NCBI GenBank assembly: GCA_964036195.1
Contig: OZ038460.1
Location: 8,001,504 to 8,065,503, forward strand
DNA from: Sphaerolaimus hirsutus
Lineage: Eukaryota; Nematoda; Chromadorea; Monhysterida; Sphaerolaimidae
DNA: 64,000 nucleotides
Direction of reading: 5' to 3'
How positions within the stretch are numbered: position 1 is the first letter of the stretch; every line of letters begins with the position of its first letter. Under the pieces are notes generated by a model. That model saw only the letters and a program-made list of their open reading frames with translations. It searched no databases and was not told where the DNA came from. Both the position numbers and the translations under genes were made by a program. This document shows positions 1-11,230 of this stretch, one piece after another.

Positions 1-118
1 TCGATTGCGCGGGCCGGCAGCGACCTGCGGCGGCCGCTAGCGCGTGCGACGCGCAGCGGCACAGCGGCGTGCAGCGGGCCGGGCTGATACAGCGCGGGTC
101 CGCATTCGGGCGGACTCG

Positions 119-2218
119 ATGGCGCACTCGGTGCGCAGCAAAGGGCCGCCGCCTACCGACGCGGAAATGGCGGCGCAGTTGGCCGCCGAGGCGGCGGCCG
201 AGAGAGCGGCGGCGGCGCAGGCCGCCCAGGTTGGTCGCTCTCCTGCCGAACTGCGAATTTTCGTGGACCAATGTTTGGATCCGACGGACCGAACCGTTAC
301 CCGATCGGACCTGTTGAATTTGGTGTGTAACCTATTGGCCCAGCGCCAAGGGGACTGGCCGACGTGCGCCAAGCCCACCCAGTTGAATGACGCGGCCCTC
401 TGCCGCAAAGCGCTCGCCCTCATAAGCGCATATGAAAACTCAAGTAGGGGGGCGCCTTTTTTCGTGCCGGTCGATTCTGCGGACGAGGACGACTATGGGC
501 CGCAGCGGCCTGCCTCGCCGGTTTTTCAGAGCCCGGCCGCCTCTCAGGTCGACGGCCTGGAGGGGGGTGGGGCTCACGCGCAAATCAACATGAGCCGCTC
601 GCGGCACAGCAGCGGGGGCTCGATCGCCACAAATGCAACGAACTACGATCAGTTCACCGCAGCGATCAACGCGCGCGTCGCGCAGCAGGACGCGTTAATT
701 AAGCAACTACAACAGCAGCTCGTTCAGCAACAACTGGGGCCCTCAAAGGGCGCCCCATCGGCGGCGTCATCAGCAGCGGCAAGCGACCCGTGGTCGTGGA
801 CCAGGGAGGAGCGCATCACCGCCGCGACCGAGGCGGGCCCCTCGCTGATACAGCAAATCGCGGCGTACGTCGATAAGTTCGTCACGTCGTCGTCCGATGG
901 GTTGCAAAAGCTGACACCGGCGTTGGCACTGATTTCCTCGCGCGATCGCATGGGCGTCGGCCAAGTCGCGGCCGCCGCCAGCAAGCAATTAAACTTTGAT
1001 GGCACCCCCACCTGTTCCGCGGGGCCTTTCAAGTTTTGGCTGCACACCACGTGCCTCCAGGCGCTGGGGGTCCCCAACACGCACCAGCAAATGTTCTGGA
1101 ACTGCGTGTTTGCGCAATGTCTGAAGGGCGACGCCCACCGGCGCTACATCGCCACGCGCATCGATAAGCGGCACGACATTTTGTACATCCTAGACAAACT
1201 TGCCGACCTCTACCGCCTCGATCAGCGCATCACATCCGTGACGGACTGGTATCACACCAAGGCCAAGCCCGGCGAGCCGATCGCTGAGCTGTACGCCCAG
1301 TTGTCCGCCAACTTCCACCACATCAGCGACACGATGGCCGACGCTGAGCGCGAGAAAATGATCGGCGATAAGTTGTTTTCCGAAATCGTTTCGCTCGTCC
1401 CGTCGGCATGCTGGTACGTCTGGCATGAAAAGTGGAAACAGGGCGAGGTGTCGCTCGACATGGCGATTTTGAAAATGGACAACGCACGGCAAGAGTTGAA
1501 GGGCGGGAATCGTTTCGCGCGCTCGGACAATTTCCGCTCGGACAATTTTCGCTCGGACAATTCGGGGGGTCGTTTCCGCCAAAGTGGCCGCCAGAACCGC
1601 GGCAATTGGCAGGTCGAGTCCAAGGCACAGGGCACCTGTGAGGCGCCCCGGGGCGCCAACAGCACCACGCCCAGCGACATGCGCGCACCGAGGGGCGGTG
1701 CCAACTCGACCACATGGTGCACATATTTTCTGCACCCCCGACCGCTTCAGCACGCAGCCTCGGATTGCTTCCTAAACCCGTCATCACCGGCGTACAAACC
1801 GGAGGTGGCGGAACGCGTTCGAAACGCGCTCGCGCGCAAGGGTGTAAGTGAGGCCGATGCACGCCAAGCCATGATGCGCATGTGCCAGGAGCAGGGCATT
1901 CCCACGCAGCGCGCCGATTCTCGCCAGCAGGGCGGCCGCCCCAGTCGGGGCCGGCCAGCGCGCTCTACGCGAAAAAACCAGTCGGTCCAGAGCACGCAGC
2001 AGCACAGGGCGGAGCAACCTTTCAGCGGAGAGGACATGGACATGTGGTGTCCGCTCGCGTCCCGGGTCGATGGTGAGGCACCGAAATGCGCCAGCGCAAC
2101 GGTGGCGCTCGACCCAATTGCGTGGATTTTTTTCATGGGACAGCCCATGCGCGGACAAATTGACACGGGCTGTAACATCGGGTTGTTCATCGAAGACTCG
2201 TTGCTCGAGCAAGTGTAG
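119..2218 (+). CDS. Retrotransposon gag and start of aspartic protease
   Basis: Start chosen at the ATG at 119. The N-terminus is Ala-rich. The middle carries a capsid-like helical region (~residues 280-480), then an Arg/Asn/Gly-rich stretch with three repeats of FRSDN and a degenerate Cys/His knuckle (WCTYFLHPRPLQHAASDC). Near the C-terminus GQIDTGCNIG is the aspartic protease active-site triad DTG. The frame is closed by TAG at 2216-2218 only about 17 codons after DTG, in the same frame as the downstream pol. I infer a nonsense change rather than programmed readthrough, because it falls inside the protease. Confidence 0.85.
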   Translation: MAHSVRSKGPPPTDAEMAAQLAAEAAAERAAAAQAAQVGRSPAELRIFVDQCLDPTDRTVTRSDLLNLVCNLLAQRQGDWPTCAKPTQLNDAALCRKALALISAYENSSRGAPFFVPVDSADEDDYGPQRPASPVFQSPAASQVDGLEGGGAHAQINMSRSRHSSGGSIATNATNYDQFTAAINARVAQQDALIKQLQQQLVQQQLGPSKGAPSAASSAAASDPWSWTREERITAATEAGPSLIQQIAAYVDKFVTSSSDGLQKLTPALALISSRDRMGVGQVAAAASKQLNFDGTPTCSAGPFKFWLHTTCLQALGVPNTHQQMFWNCVFAQCLKGDAHRRYIATRIDKRHDILYILDKLADLYRLDQRITSVTDWYHTKAKPGEPIAELYAQLSANFHHISDTMADAEREKMIGDKLFSEIVSLVPSACWYVWHEKWKQGEVSLDMAILKMDNARQELKGGNRFARSDNFRSDNFRSDNSGGRFRQSGRQNRGNWQVESKAQGTCEAPRGANSTTPSDMRAPRGGANSTTWCTYFLHPRPLQHAASDCFLNPSSPAYKPEVAERVRNALARKGVSEADARQAMMRMCQEQGIPTQRADSRQQGGRPSRGRPARSTRKNQSVQSTQQHRAEQPFSGEDMDMWCPLASRVDGEAPKCASATVALDPIAWIFFMGQPMRGQIDTGCNIGLFIEDSLLEQV

Positions 2219-5200
2219 GCCAAAGCAGGGGCCGACCCCCAAGCCGAAAGAGAAAAGTTTCGGCCGTACGACCAGGCGTGCGTGCGCACATCTGGACGCG
2301 AGATTGATGGCAATCACCTGCGCATCTACGACATGGAAGTGTTCCACCAGGGGCCAGAGGGCCACTGGACATCTGCCGAAATCCCCGCCGTGGTGAAATT
2401 GATGGAATTTCTCCCGGCGTCGGACCAACTTTTGATTGGGCGCGCCGCCATTTGGGGCCCATTGAAAGTTCTGCATGAAGCCAAACGGGAAATGGATCGG
2501 TTGGAAGAGCACTTCCACCGTAACCCTCACGCGCTATCCACCATACGCGACTGTGGCCCGGCGGTGCGCCGAACCACAGACGTCCGCGTAGTGCATAAGG
2601 TCGTAGTGCCCGCGGGCGCGCGCGCCCAAATCCTAGTCGGGACCGACAAAGGCAGTGTCTTGCCATCAGAAAATGAAAATGGGCAAAGTCTGGCGTACGC
2701 ACTGGATCCCAGCACCCGCGACGAGAATGGGGTGCTGGTCGAATTTGAACCGGGCATCGCATGCAACGCCGCGTTTCATCCGCGCCGCGAGTGGCTCGAT
2801 GACGCCAGTTTTTCGCTCTGTGTCGTGAATACTTCCGGCGAGGACAAGTTCCTCGCGGCCGACACTAAAGTGGCTGAGGTATTCACCGTCGAACGCGTGC
2901 TGGTCGAAGATACGGTGGTTGAAAGGGCCGCGCACGGCACCATGCGGTTGCCCGCCCCGCCCGAGCCGATAAATCCCAGCAAAGTTGTGTTTCGCAGGCT
3001 TACCGCCGAGCAGCAGCAGCAGGCGGAAGAAGTATGGGGGCGCCTCCCAGCCGACAGCCGCGACGCGCTTCCGGCCGCGCTCCAGACCCGTTTTCGACAA
3101 CTGCTCGATCAGAACATTGACATTTTCAGCCTAACTGAATACGACATAGGTGAGACTCAGATAACTGAGCACCGCATTTCGCTAGTTGAGGGGGCGGAGC
3201 CGGTAAAGTGTGCCGCTCGGTTTGAAACGCCCCCGAAACGCGCTTTTGTATGGCGCGCCGTCGACGAGATGCTCAAGAAAGGCCTGATCATCCCCTCGTC
3301 GTCGCCGTGGGCGTTCCCCTTGGTAATTGTCCCCAAGGGGAAGGACGACTATCGCCTGTGCCTCGACTTTCGGCACTTGAACGAGCTGACGATCCGCGAC
3401 GCATACCCACTGCCCCGGATAGCGGACATGTTTCAGCAGATGGACGGGCGGGCGGTGTTCTCGTGCATGGATGCCTCTTTCGGCTATTACAATGTCAAAA
3501 TAGTCGATCCCGCCACTCGCGACATGGTCACCTTCGTCTGCAGCCGCGGCCAGTTCTCATACACGCGCATGCCCCTAGGTTTAAAAAACGCCGGGGCCAG
3601 TTTCCAGCGCCTCATGGACTGTGTGATCGACGGTTTGAACCGGGACGCCCAGCGGCCGTCATTTTTTGTTTACATTGACGATTGCCTGGTGGCAAGTGAT
3701 GCGCCAGAGCAGCACCTGGACCATTTGACGCAATTTTTCGCCCGCTTGCGATGGGCCGGCATCCGACTAAAGCCAGAAAAGTGTTTTTTCTTTTGCGAAA
3801 TGGTGAAATTTCTTGGCTTTGAATTGAGTTCCAAGGGCATCGCGCCGAAGCGCAGCAACGTGGCTGCGATCATCGACATGCCAGCGCCAACCACCAAGCA
3901 GGGCATTAAGACATTTTTGGGGAAAGCTGGCTACTTTAGCCAGCACATCCCAGCGTTCCATAAGTTGGCCGCTCCGCTGAACGAGATGGCCAAGGGCACT
4001 TACCGAGCGAAAGGGGCGGATCCTATTCCGTCCTACGACGCGTGGACCGGTGAGGCCCAAGACGCGTTCAACCAACTCAAGCACCGGTTGAGTTCGGCGC
4101 CAGTGTTGGCACACCCAGATCGAACAAAACCGTTTTACCTGTACACTGACGCATGCGATTACGGCCTGGGGGCCGTTTTGATGCAGCAACCCACTGCAGA
4201 TTCGGACCAGCTCCGCCCCGTGGCTTTCGTCTCGAAAAAACTGCCCACCACGCACAAGAACTGGTCGGTGGTAGAAAAGAAAATACAGCCACTTTACGCG
4301 GGACCATATGATGTAGTAGGAGTAGATCAATCAACTGCCCTCCTTGACATCTCAGGCGATATCCGACGCATCCCCATTAACCAGCTGAATATGGCAAACC
4401 GCCAGAGCGGTCGCGACGCGGCGCGACAAGTTTACGTGCCGCCCCCCCAAGACGACGCCGCCAAGGCGTCGTACCTGGCTGACATGCTGCGCCAAGTCAA
4501 CGTGGCGCTGGACCGCGCCGAGCGTCTGCGCTTGGGCAGCTTCGCCGATCCGCAAGTTGAGGACGATAGTTCTTGCCTCATACACCGTATCCAAAAGGCC
4601 ATCGTCGATGCTAACGTTAGCACCAACGAGTCACTGGTCAACCCTCTGGTGACCCACGTTTGCACAAACGCCACTCCCCCGCAGCCTCAGCACCCCGCCA
4701 GCCAGCCGACCCCTCCCGTCGAGGGGCAGCAGCAGCAGCACGCGGCCGACGTCGAGTGTCAGCCGCGCCGCGAGGGCCGACTTCCGGAGCGCGACCGAGG
4801 CAGCCGCGGGCGAGTGCGCAGTCGCAGCCGCAGCCCGGTGCGTCCGCCGAGCAGCGAGCAGCCGAGCGGCAAGGTGGAGGAGAGGCGCCGCAGCGGTGAG
4901 TGGCCCGTGGCGCCCGCGCCAGTGCGCAGCGAGGTTCACGTGGTGAACGCGCCCTCAGTGCTCTTTTTGCGCGCAGCCCCTGAAGGCACGGCGCCGAGCG
5001 GCACCACGGCCAGCAGCGACCCGGCCGGCGGCAAGCGGCGCCACAGCACCGACGCGGCGGACACGGCGGCGGCCAAGCGCGGCCGCACCAGCCAGCAGAC
5101 GGCGCGCAAGTCGACCGGCGGCACGGCCACCGGCGGCGGCACCAGCGGCCACGGCGCCAACCCTAAAGGTGGGCTATTTAGCCATGTTTTTCGGACCACC

Positions 5201-6559
5201 GAGGTCCAGTGTCCACCGCGCCCCGCCAACGCAGACACGGCAGCAAAGGCAGCGGCGGCGGCGGAGAAGGCCGCGGCAGCGGCGGCCGAGAAGGCGGCCG
5301 CGGCGGAAAAGGCTGCCGCAGCGGCGAAAGCAGCGGCGGCGTCGAAGGCAGCGGCGGCGTCGAAGGCAGCGGCGGCAGCGAAGGCAGCGGCGGCAGCGAA
5401 GGCAGCGGCGGCAGAGAAGGCCGCGCGTGCGGCTGAGGGCCGCAAGGAAGGCCGCGGCGCGACCGCGGCAGCGACAGGGAAGGGCGGGAAAGGTACGCGC
5501 CCTTTGCACACTTTGCACACGCGTCACGCGATTCCCCGCACCAACTCTGGCACCACCGCAGGGTCGAATTCCACCGCGTTGAAGCCACCCGTGCCGCCGC
5601 CTACTGCACCAGCGAGCGTGCCGCCCGTCGCCCCCGAGGACCGCCACGCCATTCTCAAGCACGCCGTCGACAGCCCCTCGGAGGCGCGCTGGGACATGGC
5701 AGCGCTGCGCGAGCACAACCGCCGACTTTCTAGCGACATCGAGAAGCTGAAAGTCAATCCCCCCGGCACCCTCTCTGTCCTGCGCTACAGCATCAACCGG
5801 GAAGGCGAGCTGTCTGCCACGGTGGAGCGGCTGGAGCGCCAGCTGCGCCAGCAGGACGCGGAGTTGACGCGCGTCAACGCCGCGTTGGACGAGAAGCGAG
5901 CCGATCAGCGGAAGGTGCGCGCCCAGCTCAAGGACGCCACTTCTACCAGCATGGTGCAGGCCGAACAGTGCTTGGACGCCATCCGACTGGCCGATGGCAT
6001 CACTCTTGAATGGCTCGACGAGAAGCGACTCGTGGCCGAGCTGATGGACGAGCCCGCGCCGGCCGACGACGCCGCCCCGCGCTGCTTGGCCGCCCGCGCC
6101 GCGCTCGGTGCGGCCGGCGGCGCCGACAGCCAGCTGTACGACCGCACGTTTGGCCTGATCAAGCCACGCCCACCTGCAGCCCGCCACTCACCCGCGGCAG
6201 GTGCCTTTTCTGACAGCGCTTCTGTCTTGGACATTTCGTTGGGGAGCTCACGCAAGGGCTACGCAGGCGGGGCCGCTGATGGTGCGCTCAGCGACGGGCC
6301 GCCAGACGCTGGCGGCCGCGGCGGCGGCCTGCCCCTTGGACGCGGCGCCGACGACTCGGTCGAGTACATTCGCACGCCGACTTTGTCACCCGCGGGCCCG
6401 AGCCCGCCAGCTAGCCCGGTTCCGACGACGTCTGCCAGCAGCTCGACCCCCGCGCCCCCGGCCGTGGCCCCCGGGCCGCCAGGTGCACCCCTGAAGTTTA
6501 AGAAGCTAGAGAAGGGAAAAAAGGGGGGCAATTCCAAGCGCCCACTCGTTCGGGAGTAG
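2219..6559 (+). pseudogene. Retrotransposon pol (protease remnant, RT, partial RNase H, GPY module) with long C-terminal tail
   Basis: Open in the gag frame from the TAG to 6559. RT begins near 3290 (SPWAFPLVIVPKG) with catalytic VYIDDCL at ~3670 and KFLGFELSSKGI at ~3810. RNase H starts near 4130 (YLYTDACDYGLGAVL) and breaks off after SVVEKK (~4280), running directly into YAGPYDVVGVD, a GPY/F-type module normally found after integrase. The integrase zinc finger and DDE core are absent, so an internal deletion is inferred. From ~4400 the tail is Arg/Ser-rich, then Ala/Lys/Glu repeats (5230-5440), then a predicted coiled coil (5690-5940), ending in a basic stretch. It cannot integrate by itself. 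Confidence 0.82.
5224..5440 (+). repeat. Alanine-rich coding repeat (AAAEKAAAA type)
   Basis: Imperfect GCG/GCA-rich repeats encode runs of Ala punctuated by Glu-Lys or Lys. Open in several frames on both strands because of composition. It lies inside the retrotransposon tail just before the coiled coil. Confidence 0.85.
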
Positions 6560-6707
6560 GGTGATGTGTTTTATATGGTGGTGGGAAGTCTCGTTTTTTT
6601 ATTTTTGGTGCATTTATCCCAAATTTTGGTGCATTTACCCCACTTGTGAAATTTCCGAAAATTCTGGCGTTTTTTAGAGTAGGCCCCGTAAGTGCCTTGG
6701 AGGGGGG
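6560..6707 (+). other. Non-coding spacer and polypurine tract of retrotransposon 1
   Basis: No open frame. The segment ends in GGAGGGGGG (6699-6707), immediately before the TG of the 3' LTR, as expected for the plus-strand primer. Confidence 0.75.
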
Positions 6708-7153
6708 TGTTGCGGCGGCGCACTGCTTAAACGGTGCGCGTCGCAGTTATCCCCCTGCACCGCACCTAATTAAGTCTCATTTTCGTGTGTGTTCCGCAGG
6801 CGCGGTGCGTGCGCTGCGGCCGTAATCCGGGAGCGTTCCCGCGGGCGGCGCGTTTATAACGCGCCCGCATCTCTCTGTCCCCTATCAGTGCGAGCCGTTT
6901 TATCTACACTTTCTTTCCCGTTTCACCCCGAGTTTGGGTGAGTTCTATTTCATTCAGTTTTCACCCCGCCGTGGCTGTATTTACCTACCTACTGGCATTC
7001 CGTGTGAACATGAACTTTTGTTGAGTTGACTCGGGGACTTGTTTTGGAACTTGTGAAGTTCGCTACCCAGCGCGCCCACTTGATGTGGGCCATTCTGTGA
7101 AACTTTTTGGTGCTCGTTTTTTGGAACTTTAACGTGGCAGCGGCCACGTAACA
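6708..7153 (+). repeat. 3' LTR of retrotransposon 1 (446 bp)
   Basis: Begins TGTTGCGG directly after the polypurine tract and ends CGTAACA, giving TGTT...AACA termini. A TTTATAA box within a GC-rich inverted repeat lies near 6850. The partner LTR is outside the window, so the borders rest on termini and context. Confidence 0.75.
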
Positions 7154-7903
7154 CCGGTTATTCGGGTATTTATACTTATGTTTACGTTTACGTTTTCATA
7201 AAATACCATTACGTTTTGTTACGTTTTCCTGACCGAAATACCCGGGTACCAGAGAAAACGTAAAAAACGTTGCGAGACCAAAAAATTTTCACCAAAATGC
7301 ACATTCCGCCATTAATTTCTGACAAATTCACAAAATTTTGCGCGCAAGCGCACACTTTTCCTACACAGAAGCCGTATATTTTAAATAGGTACCATTAAAT
7401 ATTCAAATTATTCTATGGTTCGGCCCCACCTGCAGTGCAGAGTATTAGGTATGTATGTATTACTTCCCAAACTTGAATTGTGCCAAATGCTTATAAAAAG
7501 TCAGCGGACGCTGTTATTTAGTCGCTTTCGTCGATTGATTTTGTGCTATTTGAAGATCAAATGTAGAAAGAACTCTATGAATCGTCAAAATGTAAATTTT
7601 TTGTGTCATAACACTTGGGAAAACGTTGACAGAATGTGAAAAATTGACTGAAAAACTGGCGAAAAAATAGAAGGGCAGCTTCCAACAGACTGCGTCTCCA
7701 TAATAGAAAGTTGGTGAAAAATAGAAGGGCGACCTTCTATTAGATGAAATATGCTAATAATTTTTTTACGTTTACGTTTTATTTTACGTTTTCCCAGGTA
7801 ATTTAAAAATACCATACGTTTTAGTATTTATACTTTCATTTTGGAAAAGGTATTTACGTTTACGTTTACGTTTTCCAAAAATACCAGTATTTGACCAACT
7901 CTG
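7154..7903 (+). mobile_element. hAT-like element of the ACGTTTACGTTT type, left end lost
   Basis: Inverted arms of ACGTTT/AAACGT repeats and an end CCAACTCTG relate it to family B (CAGAGTTG ends) elsewhere in the window. The left terminus is missing where the LTR at 7153 abuts it. A small AATAGAAGGGC inverted repeat sits at 7660-7740. Confidence 0.6.
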
Positions 7904-8159
7904 CTTTTTAGGACACAAAAGCTGAAAAAGCTTGTAGATCGGTACTTTTAAAATTTCAAAAACTGTATTTTGAGATTTTTTTGCTTTTTTTGACCCCCCA
8001 TATCTCAAAATTGAATTTCGCACCCCCCACATATTATATATATTTTTGAAGCGCATTTTTATGGGGACCCCAAAAATGGTCCTAACTCAAATTTGAAAAA
8101 TTTGTAGATTGGTACTTTTAGAAGCACACCCTTCAAATGTTTTCGTCTAAATTGTGTTT
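7904..8159. other. AT-rich DNA with no gene seen
   Basis: AT-rich sequence with homopolymer runs; no open frame with coding character and no clear repeat boundary. Confidence 0.5.
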
Positions 8160-8303
8160 ACTGTATTTGCGAATCAGCCCCTCGAAATACCCCGATGTCT
8201 GAGCCAGCTGGGGAAATAAACCCCCCTTGAATTAACTTCCCCCTCACAGAATTTGCTGGCGAAAAAATAGGCACTCTGGGCCTGGGGGTATTTCGAGAAA
8301 AAA
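8160..8303. mobile_element. Degenerate family-A fragment
   Basis: Short remnant with CCCCTCGAAATACCCC at left and GGGGGTATTTCGAG at right, the subterminal motif of family A. No target duplication found. Confidence 0.5.
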
Positions 8304-8311
8304 TGATAGTT

Positions 8312-8570
8312 GTTATACTCGGTGGACATGATACTCTGCCCTCGCACTCATTTATGTCTCACGTTGTAAGCGTGCCAATGATGATAAAGCATGCGATTTT
8401 TGTATAAAAGGTGAAAAAAATCATTGTTGTAAATAAGATAACGTTTAGCATTATTAACAACGATTACTTATGCAAATTTTTATGAAAATCGCATGCAGAA
8501 CAAAATCGTTGGCACGCCTCCAGCGGGAACCACGCGTGCAGGGTGTAAAGTAACTGGAGTATATTTGTAA
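8312..8570. mobile_element. Short foldback, TATACTC ends, copy 1
   Basis: Inverted ends TATACTCGGTGGACATGATACTC and GGAGTATA, with inner arms GCGTGCCAATGAT / CGTTGGCACGC and an AT-rich centre. Related copies are at 12117-12348 and 20446-20684. Confidence 0.6.
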
Positions 8571-8888
8571 CAATTCTTAAACGTCATTCTTAATTTCATC
8601 ACTCACACAGACAGACGCAGCCACGTGAGGAGGATACGAGAAAGCGAAGGTGTGGCTCAAAAAAAATCACCATGGCAAAATATACTCGGCTGACCGCACG
8701 CTATGCATTTTTCTGCAGGAAACACTCCATCATGACGTCACCATAAATAAAATAAAATTTACAACAAGGAAAAGGCCGTTAAAGGTAAAAAACGTTCGTT
8801 GCGTTTACGCGACTCCACGCGATACTTTTGTGAAGATGAATACATCAGTATCCCGCTCGCGCTGTATCGACTAAGACATAAGTCATAC

Positions 8889-10172
8889 ACTACCGTGCAT
8901 AATAGTCCGGAATGTAGTATCATGCATTGTTCTGATGATTTTCGAATGCAGAGAAGCATGGCTACCTAAAAAATACTCATTCGTTTGATGCATTGGAGTG
9001 TTTATAACATTCATGCAAAAAATTATTTTTCAATCTTGCTCAAGTCGTTCCAGAACAAAAGAAATGTAGACACCTATTTGAAATTTTAAATGTAGACACC
9101 CGTGCATACAAGTCCGGAAAATGTAACTGAAGCGATTCTATGCCTTAGAAATCCCTCGAAAAGCTATTGGTTAGATAGAGTTTGCGTCAACAACACAAAA
9201 TTCCCCAAAACATAATCCTATTTTACTCTCACATCATGTTTAAAAAAAAAACTGTTTACAACTGATTACCATTACCTGGTAGCCTTTGCTACCAAAAAGA
9301 GGAATGGGGCACTATAATAGCCCACAAGCAGCTCTATCATCAGCATAGGTTGTTCACAATAAATAAACTGTATATGTTGTTGTTCACAAATAAACACACA
9401 CACACATAAGACTGTATGCACAAAGCACTGGCACTACAACATGAAAACTGCCATACAGATCATGTACAATTACTCACAGCTGAGATAAGACTGGTGTATC
9501 ACCTAGAGCACTCTTGAGGGTACATGACCATATCACTTGTAATTTAAAATAGGAGTCTGGTAAAATCATGTTCTTAGGCCAAATGAATATTTACAAACAT
9601 TCTACATTTTCAGGAACAAATTTGGTGAATCTACTCATCAAAATTTTTAGCCTAAGAACAAATTTTTTCTGGTCATCAAGGTTCACTGTAGGTACTGTAT
9701 ATAGGTACCCCCAGGTGTCGTCTAAATGATAAAAAATTCAAAATACCAGTGTGCAGTTTGAAGATGTAATTCAGCTGCATAATACTGACCCTCACCATGG
9801 GAAACACAAGATGAGCAGTGTTACATTCATATCACTATATCTTTTACAATGGGTCATAACATTTCAAAATCTTCTCTGAAATTATTGTTTATCATTACCT
9901 CTATCCAACCGCATGCCTTTTTGTGAGTATTCTCGGGATTTGAATAGCTTTATATACATTTTCCGGACTTTTATGCACCAGGAACAAAATGGGGTGTATA
10001 TTTCTTTTGTTAGAAGGGCTTATGAGCAAGATTGAAAAATAATTTTTTGCATGCATCTTATGAACACTCCTATGCATCAAATGAATCAGTATCTTTTAGG
10101 CAGCCATGCTTCTCTGCATTGGCAAATCACCAGAACAAAATATGATAACAGATTCCGGACTATGCACGTAGT
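8889..10172. mobile_element. Terminal-inverted-repeat transposon, ~250-bp arms
   Basis: Left arm starts CTACCGTGCATAATAGTCCGG and the right arm is its inverted copy ending CCGGACTATGCACGTAG. The arms stay alignable for ~250 bp (for example AATGCAGAGAAGCATGGCTRCC in both). The centre (9150-9900) is AT-rich with a CA microsatellite and no transposase frame, so it is non-autonomous. Confidence 0.7.
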
Positions 10173-10204
10173 GTATTGGGCGCATACTCTGCTGTCCGCC
10201 GAGC

Positions 10205-10790
10205 ATGCAAACTTTCCAGCTCAACCCAAGCTTCGAACACCCCCACAGTCCGACGGCGAGCAAAGGGAAACCGCGAGCAGTTAGCAAATCGCCAAAACGA
10301 TCGCGTTCGAGGACATCCAGCCGCAAGGCGGGCCAGTCGCCGCTGCCGAGCGACAGCAGCAGCGACGACGGCCTGTCCAATGCGCCCGTGGAGGAGGACA
10401 CCCAGGCGGAGGTCGACAGCGACCTAGAGCCAATCCCAGAACCTGTAAAATACCGTGTAAAATGTAAAATGTCAAAAGTCATGTTAAATGTTGTCAAATG
10501 TCATGCAATGTGTCAAAAGTCATGCAAAGTGTCAAAAGTCGTGTAAAATGACCTGGAAAATGACAAACATAAGTTCGACATTTTCCACGGCATTTTACGT
10601 GACATTTGACACTTTGCATGACATTTCACATTTTACAGGGACATTTTACCGGCTCTGGGACTGTCCCCTGGAAGACGCAGAGGATGACATCGATGACGAC
10701 GCCACTGACAAGGCTGCACAGAAGAATGCGAGAAACGCTTGGTTGTTAGTTGGCAATGATTTGAGGCAAACAAACGATAGAAAAAAGTGA
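10205..10790 (+). CDS. Unrecognised acidic/Ser-rich coding fragment interrupted by a foldback element
   Basis: I do not recognise this protein. The first part (10205-10440) reads as Ser/Arg/Lys-rich then acidic (SPKRSRSRTSSRK, DSSSDDGLSNAPVEED) with GC-rich, exon-like composition after a CTTTCCAG that could be an acceptor. A family-G foldback (10431-10672) follows. Beyond it, another frame continues in acidic style (PLEDAEDDIDDDATDKAAQ) and stops at 10787-10790. Removing the foldback roughly at its ends would bring the two acidic parts into one frame. It could be the last exon of a + strand gene or a captured fragment; no function is implied. Confidence 0.35.
10431..10672. mobile_element. Family-G foldback, copy 1
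   Basis: Ends CAATCCCAGAACCTGTAAAAT and ATTTTACCGGCTCTGGGACTG are inverted copies; the inside is built of TGTCAAA/TCATG units on one arm and their complement on the other. Each end contains GTAAAA or TTTTACAG. Confidence 0.65.
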
Positions 10791-11230
10791 ATGAAATGTA
10801 TTTATTCACAGTGAAATTGCAGTGCAGAATTTTCAGTTTATTTTACAGGTGATGAGCCAAATGACAGGAACCGCAATTTGAAATCTACTGATTGCTGTGA
10901 TCCTACTTGAGTCTACGCGTGATGATTGCGTGAATTACTGACATACTGTATGGATATGTAAGTATCGCTAAACTGAAAATCTAACAATATAAAATAAAAT
11001 ATATATATATAAAGAATAAAATTTTAAGTACAATGCCATTGAATATACCTATTTCACTTTATTTCTTAAATACACCATGTCCTAAAAGGTGTCTGCATGT
11101 GTTAAGAAATGATTATAATTATAAAATGTGAATATCGAAAAATATCCTATTGATAGGCATGAAAATAGTAAAAAGTGTTTATAGTGGTATAAATCAACAT
11201 CTCAAGTATAAAAACAATATTTACACAATG
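10791..11230. other. AT-rich intergenic DNA
   Basis: No coding frame or bounded repeat recognised; contains an (AT)n stretch near 11000. Confidence 0.5.

Larger units (their letters stand above)
1..7153 (+). mobile_element. Ty3/gypsy-like LTR retrotransposon, 5' end outside window
   Basis: Order on the + strand: gag and protease, reverse transcriptase, partial RNase H, a GPY-type module, a long accessory tail, a polypurine tract and a 3' LTR. The element is defective: an in-frame TAG lies inside the protease region and most of RNase H plus the integrase core is missing. It is GC-rich against the AT-rich flank. The right LTR ends inside a hAT-like element that continues at 7154, so the retrotransposon probably inserted into it. 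The 5' LTR and primer-binding site are not in the window. Confidence 0.88.

Noticed and set aside
2216-2282. Ribosomal frameshift between gag and pol of element 1
   Set aside because: Both parts are in the same frame, separated only by one TAG.
5174-6187. Long minus-strand frame in the alanine-repeat region
   Set aside because: Created by low-complexity GC-rich sequence antisense to the retrotransposon tail.
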